In this document: piece after piece, positions 60,081 to 64,000 of the stretch
How the letters are laid out: every line of letters starts with the position of its first letter
How positions within the stretch are numbered: position 1 is the first letter of the stretch
Origin: Anoplopoma fimbria
Taxonomy: Eukaryota > Chordata > Actinopteri > Perciformes > Anoplopomatidae
Direction of reading: 5' to 3'
DNA: 64,000 nucleotides
Assembly (NCBI RefSeq): GCF_027596085.1
Contig: NC_072455.1
Coordinates: 4,080,459-4,144,458, forward strand
Program-made: the position numbers and the translations under genes
The notes under the pieces: generated by a model
Seen by the model: the letters and a program-made list of their open reading frames with translations, nothing else
Database searches by the model: none
Told to the model about the DNA's origin: nothing

Positions 60081-61146
60081 AGTGGAGATGTTTTGGGGCC
60101 TTTCTTTCTGGTTTTCCTGTGTTTGTTGGACAAAACATTTAAACATTTAATGACGTCACCTTGTGATCTAGGATATCGTGATGGACATTTTCAGTATTTC
60201 CATATGTTTCATAGACTTAAAGATTTATCGAATGATGAGAATAAATGTTGTTATTGGTGGCCAGTCAACTACGTGCAGTTGCTTAATCGTAACTTGAATG
60301 TATCAATTCTATATTTAACTTCAAAGGGATAGTTTGGATTTTTTGAAGTGATGCTGTATGAGGTTCTTATCCACGGTCGGTGTTCTACCTACAGCAGATG
60401 GAGTTTGGAGAACTGACAGAAAAGCAATGTCCTGCTGTGGAGGTATTTTAGACACCTAAAAGACCCATATCAGTTTAAGTGTAAGCTTATTTATAACACC
60501 AGACTCCATTGGAATAAAAAACAGTTCATTCTACCTCACAGAACATGGGAATTGCTGTTCTAACGTTGCCTCAATCGGTTTGTTAGTTCGCGTCATCGTG
60601 TAACTTTGCTGAATCCAAACTAACTACAGCAACTCCCGTGTTATGAGAGATCAAATTTGTGTCTGTGTCTATGAAGACAGCATAGATCCAAACTATCTCT
60701 TTAAGACAGAATAAAACAATTTATGGATGTGATTATTAAAATCTACCCTCAAGAGTGTTACCAAAACTCTGTGTACAGCATCCTGGTGTCTACTAAGTTT
60801 TCAAACTGAGGATTGCATCACTGGAACTGGCTCTCCTGGATGGTTTTTCATTGAATCACTGTATGTCAAAGAGGGAGAGGGACGAATACAGGGAGAAGGA
60901 GAAGAAGAATGAGAAAGAGAGAGAGAGCAGAGGAATCATCTTCAAATGTCATTTCCCTCTTTCTCTGTTACTCTGTCACCTCACATTTCCTCTTCTCTCT
61001 CGAGACTTCACTCTCCTTCTTTCTCTCTCTTCCACTCTTTCCATCTCCTCATCTTTCCATCTCCTTCCCTCCCTCCCTCCCTTTTCCTTTTATTCACTTT
61101 CAGCAATAGACGAGTTCAGAGCTTCTGCTGTGCATTCGGTAGTTTT

Positions 61147-61150
<4 letters not shown>

Positions 61151-61218
<68 letters not shown>
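61151..61218. repeat. (CA)n microsatellite
   Basis: About 34 CA units in exoc6b intron 6. It is followed 165 bp later by a GT run (61382-61421) in the opposite sense. Confidence 0.95.
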
Positions 61219-61221
<3 letters not shown>

Positions 61222-64000
61222 TGGGAAACAGATTGCTGGGCCTGTGAAGTGGAAGAAGATTGATTACCTGTATCTAGTTACTGAACACACACATGCGTGT
61301 GCGTGCAGCGAGGGTGGCGGAGGGCACGCGCTGGGTCGCTGTATTCAAGCGTCGCAGGGAAAACCAAAACGGACTGTTATAGGTGTGTGTGTGTGTGTGT
61401 GCGTGTGTGTGTGTGTGTGTGTTATCTGCCGAATAATGCTCCACAGTTCACTGCCATTGGACACCATTTATTTCTGGTTCGAGCTCGGCCTGCCAAAAAG
61501 TGATCTATAGCCGGGATGTTCCAGTCAGGTTTTTGCTCCCGATTCTGATTCGAGTCATTTAATATACAAAGTGTTATTGCGCCACATTAATATTTATATT
61601 TTCCTACACAATACAGCAGTGTACTTCTGAGTGCATATCAGATTGCTTTTCAATACTACAGTAAATATCCAACACTGCTCACTCCCAAAACTTCAAGAAA
61701 AGCACTCTATTTTCCCCCTCGAGCGTCATTTATTTGAAAGTAACAAGGGACGGCGTGTTAGTTTCCACTCGTCACATGCATAATGTCTTTTCAAAATAAA
61801 CCTCCTATTTCACAGGGAGTTAGGTTGAGGCAACAAATGCACTTGGTTAGGGTTAGTAAAAGAGCTTGGTTGAGGTTAACTTGACTGACTAACGACTCAC
61901 TTAACTAGCGATTGAGTGATTTAAATGTCGCCGATTACTTTTACTTTCGTATTGTACATGGACGGCGGTCTCATGGGTGAAAGTCCTGTGTTTGTTTGAA
62001 TTGAATTGTCCGCACAAGACTAAATAATAGATCTTGAGTGAGATCGGGAAATATCTTGTCAAAGAATAAACTAAAAGACCAAAAAAATCTGAGAAAGCAT
62101 TCAATTCCACGAACAATAATTGGAAAAAAAACAGCCGTATCGTTGAGCCGTACAGACAGCGTGTTTCTTCAGGACACCAGCTGTTGGAAGTACATCGGTT
62201 TATTGTTCAAATCTTGTCATTAAGTATATATAAAAAAAATTTGGAGACACAACTTAACAGCTGGCAATCATTTTGTTTTGTTTAAAAATAAAAGCCGCCT
62301 TTGTCACTACAAGAACCTCCGTTTCCATTTTCAGAGAATGGCGTGGACGCCTGTTTCTCACAAATCGTCGCAACTTTTCACCCCCCCCCACAACAAACAG
62401 CCCGTTGAAACCACCCGTCGACACAGCGATCACGGCCACTTTGCCCTTTCGGTTTCAATTTTCGTCAATTTTTTCGCGCCGAGGCCGCAAATGCGCACAG
62501 AGGACTGCGAATCGCCTTGAAGTTAGTCGGCGAGGAACATATTTATCTCGGGGCTGCCTTGTGGTGTCGCCACAGTGTAATATCGGATCATTTAGGGAAT
62601 ATTTAAGAGTCCTTTATCTGTAAATGGATTACAGTGTGGCTTGGATTCTGGTCCTCATCCACAGCAGCGTGTTCTCACTTCCTCATTTCCTTCTTTTCAC
62701 CTCCTGCCCCTTTTCTCCTCCTCTTCAACACCTTTTCTCCTTCTCCTCCTTCTCCTTTTTTGTCCTGCACTTCATTTTCCACCCTCTTCTTTTCCCCCCC
62801 CACTATGTTTTTATCCTTTGCTTTTCCCTCTCTTGCTATGCGATTGCGCGTAAGAGATGACGCACATGCCCGCACTCGAGCGTCAAGTGCCCCACCGAGT
62901 GCCGCCCCAGAAGAACAACGCGACAAAAGACGGTGTTAAAAAGAGTTCTGTTTGCAACAGAGCTTGGTATTACCAGCGGGGTCCTCCAAGACTCGCAACC
63001 ACCTGTTGACAAATGCTAAAAAGCCGAATTCAGCCCTCTGAGTGGAATTCTCTGACGCAGGTGCTGACGTCCGTATCTGCAGCGTTGCGTACTGTAGGAA
63101 AGATGCTTTTTCTTAAGTCCTTCACTCCCGTCTGTCATGGGTGGCTTTCTTTTGAGGTCTAGATTTGTTCATTTCTATGTGGGGAGAAAGAAAAAACGCC
63201 TATTTGAAGGATTGGAAAGGAACGCCACGCGGAGACTCTCCACTTGGTGTTTTTTTTTTCTTTTAAAGGTTTGTGCAATTTCTCTTTGTCCGATCGTTCC
63301 GTCGTTCTTTCTGTGTTTCGCCTCTTTCAAGACTTTTTGGTTGATTTGAGTCTTGAAGAATTGGTGAAAAGACACTTTGCTGGTCGTATTTAGAGGTTTC
63401 TGTCACCTATTCTTTTCTTAACAGAGAGGCCACAGCTTGGCACATTCCTGTTTGTCCGCCCTTATAACCCCCCCCTTAACCTTCTATCCCAAGAAATGAG
63501 ACTTTCCACTGATTCTCTTTGTACTTATTTTCTGATATGACTCATTAGTTCTGTATGTGCGTGGGCATTAGATCAAAGATGGCATTGTTTGTCCGGGTTT
63601 GTTGCATATCCACCCTCCTATGAACACCAGTTTTTCTCATTACCGCTGTCATTAAAGGCAACATTCGTGGCACAAATCGAAGCCTCTGACGTGTTTATTG
63701 ACGTCTTCCAGCGACAGATTTAAGCGCACAAGGTGGTCTACGTGCCGGCGAAGGCGTGCACAGGAAGCAGAATTCACATAAGATTTTCACAAAGACCTGT
63801 TGCGGATATGGGTGTGGATGGAAAGACGCTCTTAAGTTAGGGTTTCCCACAGAAATATAACGGTGGCCAAGTCGCGAAGGACACTCGGCGTAGGAATGAG
63901 TTCAAAATATCCTCAAGAGTTAGCGGCGTTTGATGAATATATCCAAGAAACTGCAAAATAAAACATTTGGACGCAGAATGGAGACGAAAAAACGTCGGCT

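Larger units (their letters stand above)
56047..64000. other. exoc6b: exoc6b intron 6, at least 7.9 kb, open at right edge
   Basis: No following Sec15 exon is visible, so this is taken as intron. Contents: TG/CA arrays at 56936-56968, 57091-57143, 57227-57265, 61151-61218 and 61382-61421; a decayed SINE at 57.69 kb; a polypurine tract at 59.63-60.08 kb; pyrimidine-rich runs at 60.95-61.1 and 62.68-62.83 kb. Several long frames here come from low-complexity sequence. Confidence 0.6.

Noticed and set aside
59417..60138. Long Glu/Gly/Arg-rich and Ser/Pro/Leu-rich frames
   Set aside because: They are direct translations of the polypurine tract and its complement, inside an exoc6b intron.
60851..61510. 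219-residue frame, the longest unspliced frame in the window
   Set aside because: It is built from GA-rich, CT-rich and CA/GT repeat translations (His-Thr and Cys-Val runs). No domain.

Overview
The window is a piece of nuclear genome from a ray-finned fish, most likely a spiny-rayed teleost. It has short spliced exons in compact introns, long (CA)n and AT microsatellites, a tRNA-derived fish SINE, and several small inverted-repeat elements. I see nothing prokaryotic, viral or organellar.

Five protein-coding genes can be assembled exon by exon from splice sites and reading-frame phase. (1) The 3' three quarters of cmas, the CMP-sialic acid synthetase gene, lies on + at 1-4457. (2) A TRIM-family E3 ubiquitin ligase lies on - at 12729-5384. 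It has a RING, a B-box, a coiled coil and a B30.2 domain spread over unusually many exons, and it converges on cmas. (3) A gene on - at 29887-20055 encodes a protein of about 643 residues with a Sec23/24-like zinc finger and a von Willebrand A domain. It resembles the fish proteins called circularly permutated Ras protein 1-like, but I find no GTPase motif in it. (4) tkfc, triokinase/FMN cyclase, lies on - at 38792-32562 and is complete except for its first few residues. (5) The first six exons of exoc6b, a Sec15 exocyst subunit, lie on + from 41949. They leave a CpG-rich promoter shared head-to-head with the tkfc side, and the gene runs off the right edge.

By region: 1-4.8 kb is cmas; 5.4-12.7 kb is the TRIM gene with a SINE in its second intron; 12.7-20.0 kb is intergenic, repeat-bearing DNA; 20.0-29.9 kb is the vWA gene, whose introns hold a hAT-like element, another inverted-repeat element and a 145-bp (CA)n; 29.9-32.5 kb is intergenic; 32.5-38.8 kb is tkfc; 38.8-41.9 kb is repeat-rich upstream DNA; 41.9-64 kb is exoc6b, mostly introns of 11.2 kb and more than 7.9 kb. 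The exoc6b introns contain a ten-copy minisatellite, Tc1/mariner-like elements with near-identical ends, and long polypurine tracts.

The genes do not form one pathway. They act in sialic acid activation, ubiquitin signalling, an undefined vWA/Sec23-like role, dihydroxyacetone phosphorylation and exocytosis. The items most worth a second look are the vWA protein without a GTPase, the dinucleotide repeats that abut splice sites in three genes, duplicated decoy donors beside a 30-nt TRIM exon, and a large inverted repeat with a hammerhead-like core. No homology search could be run, so family names rest on recognised motifs.
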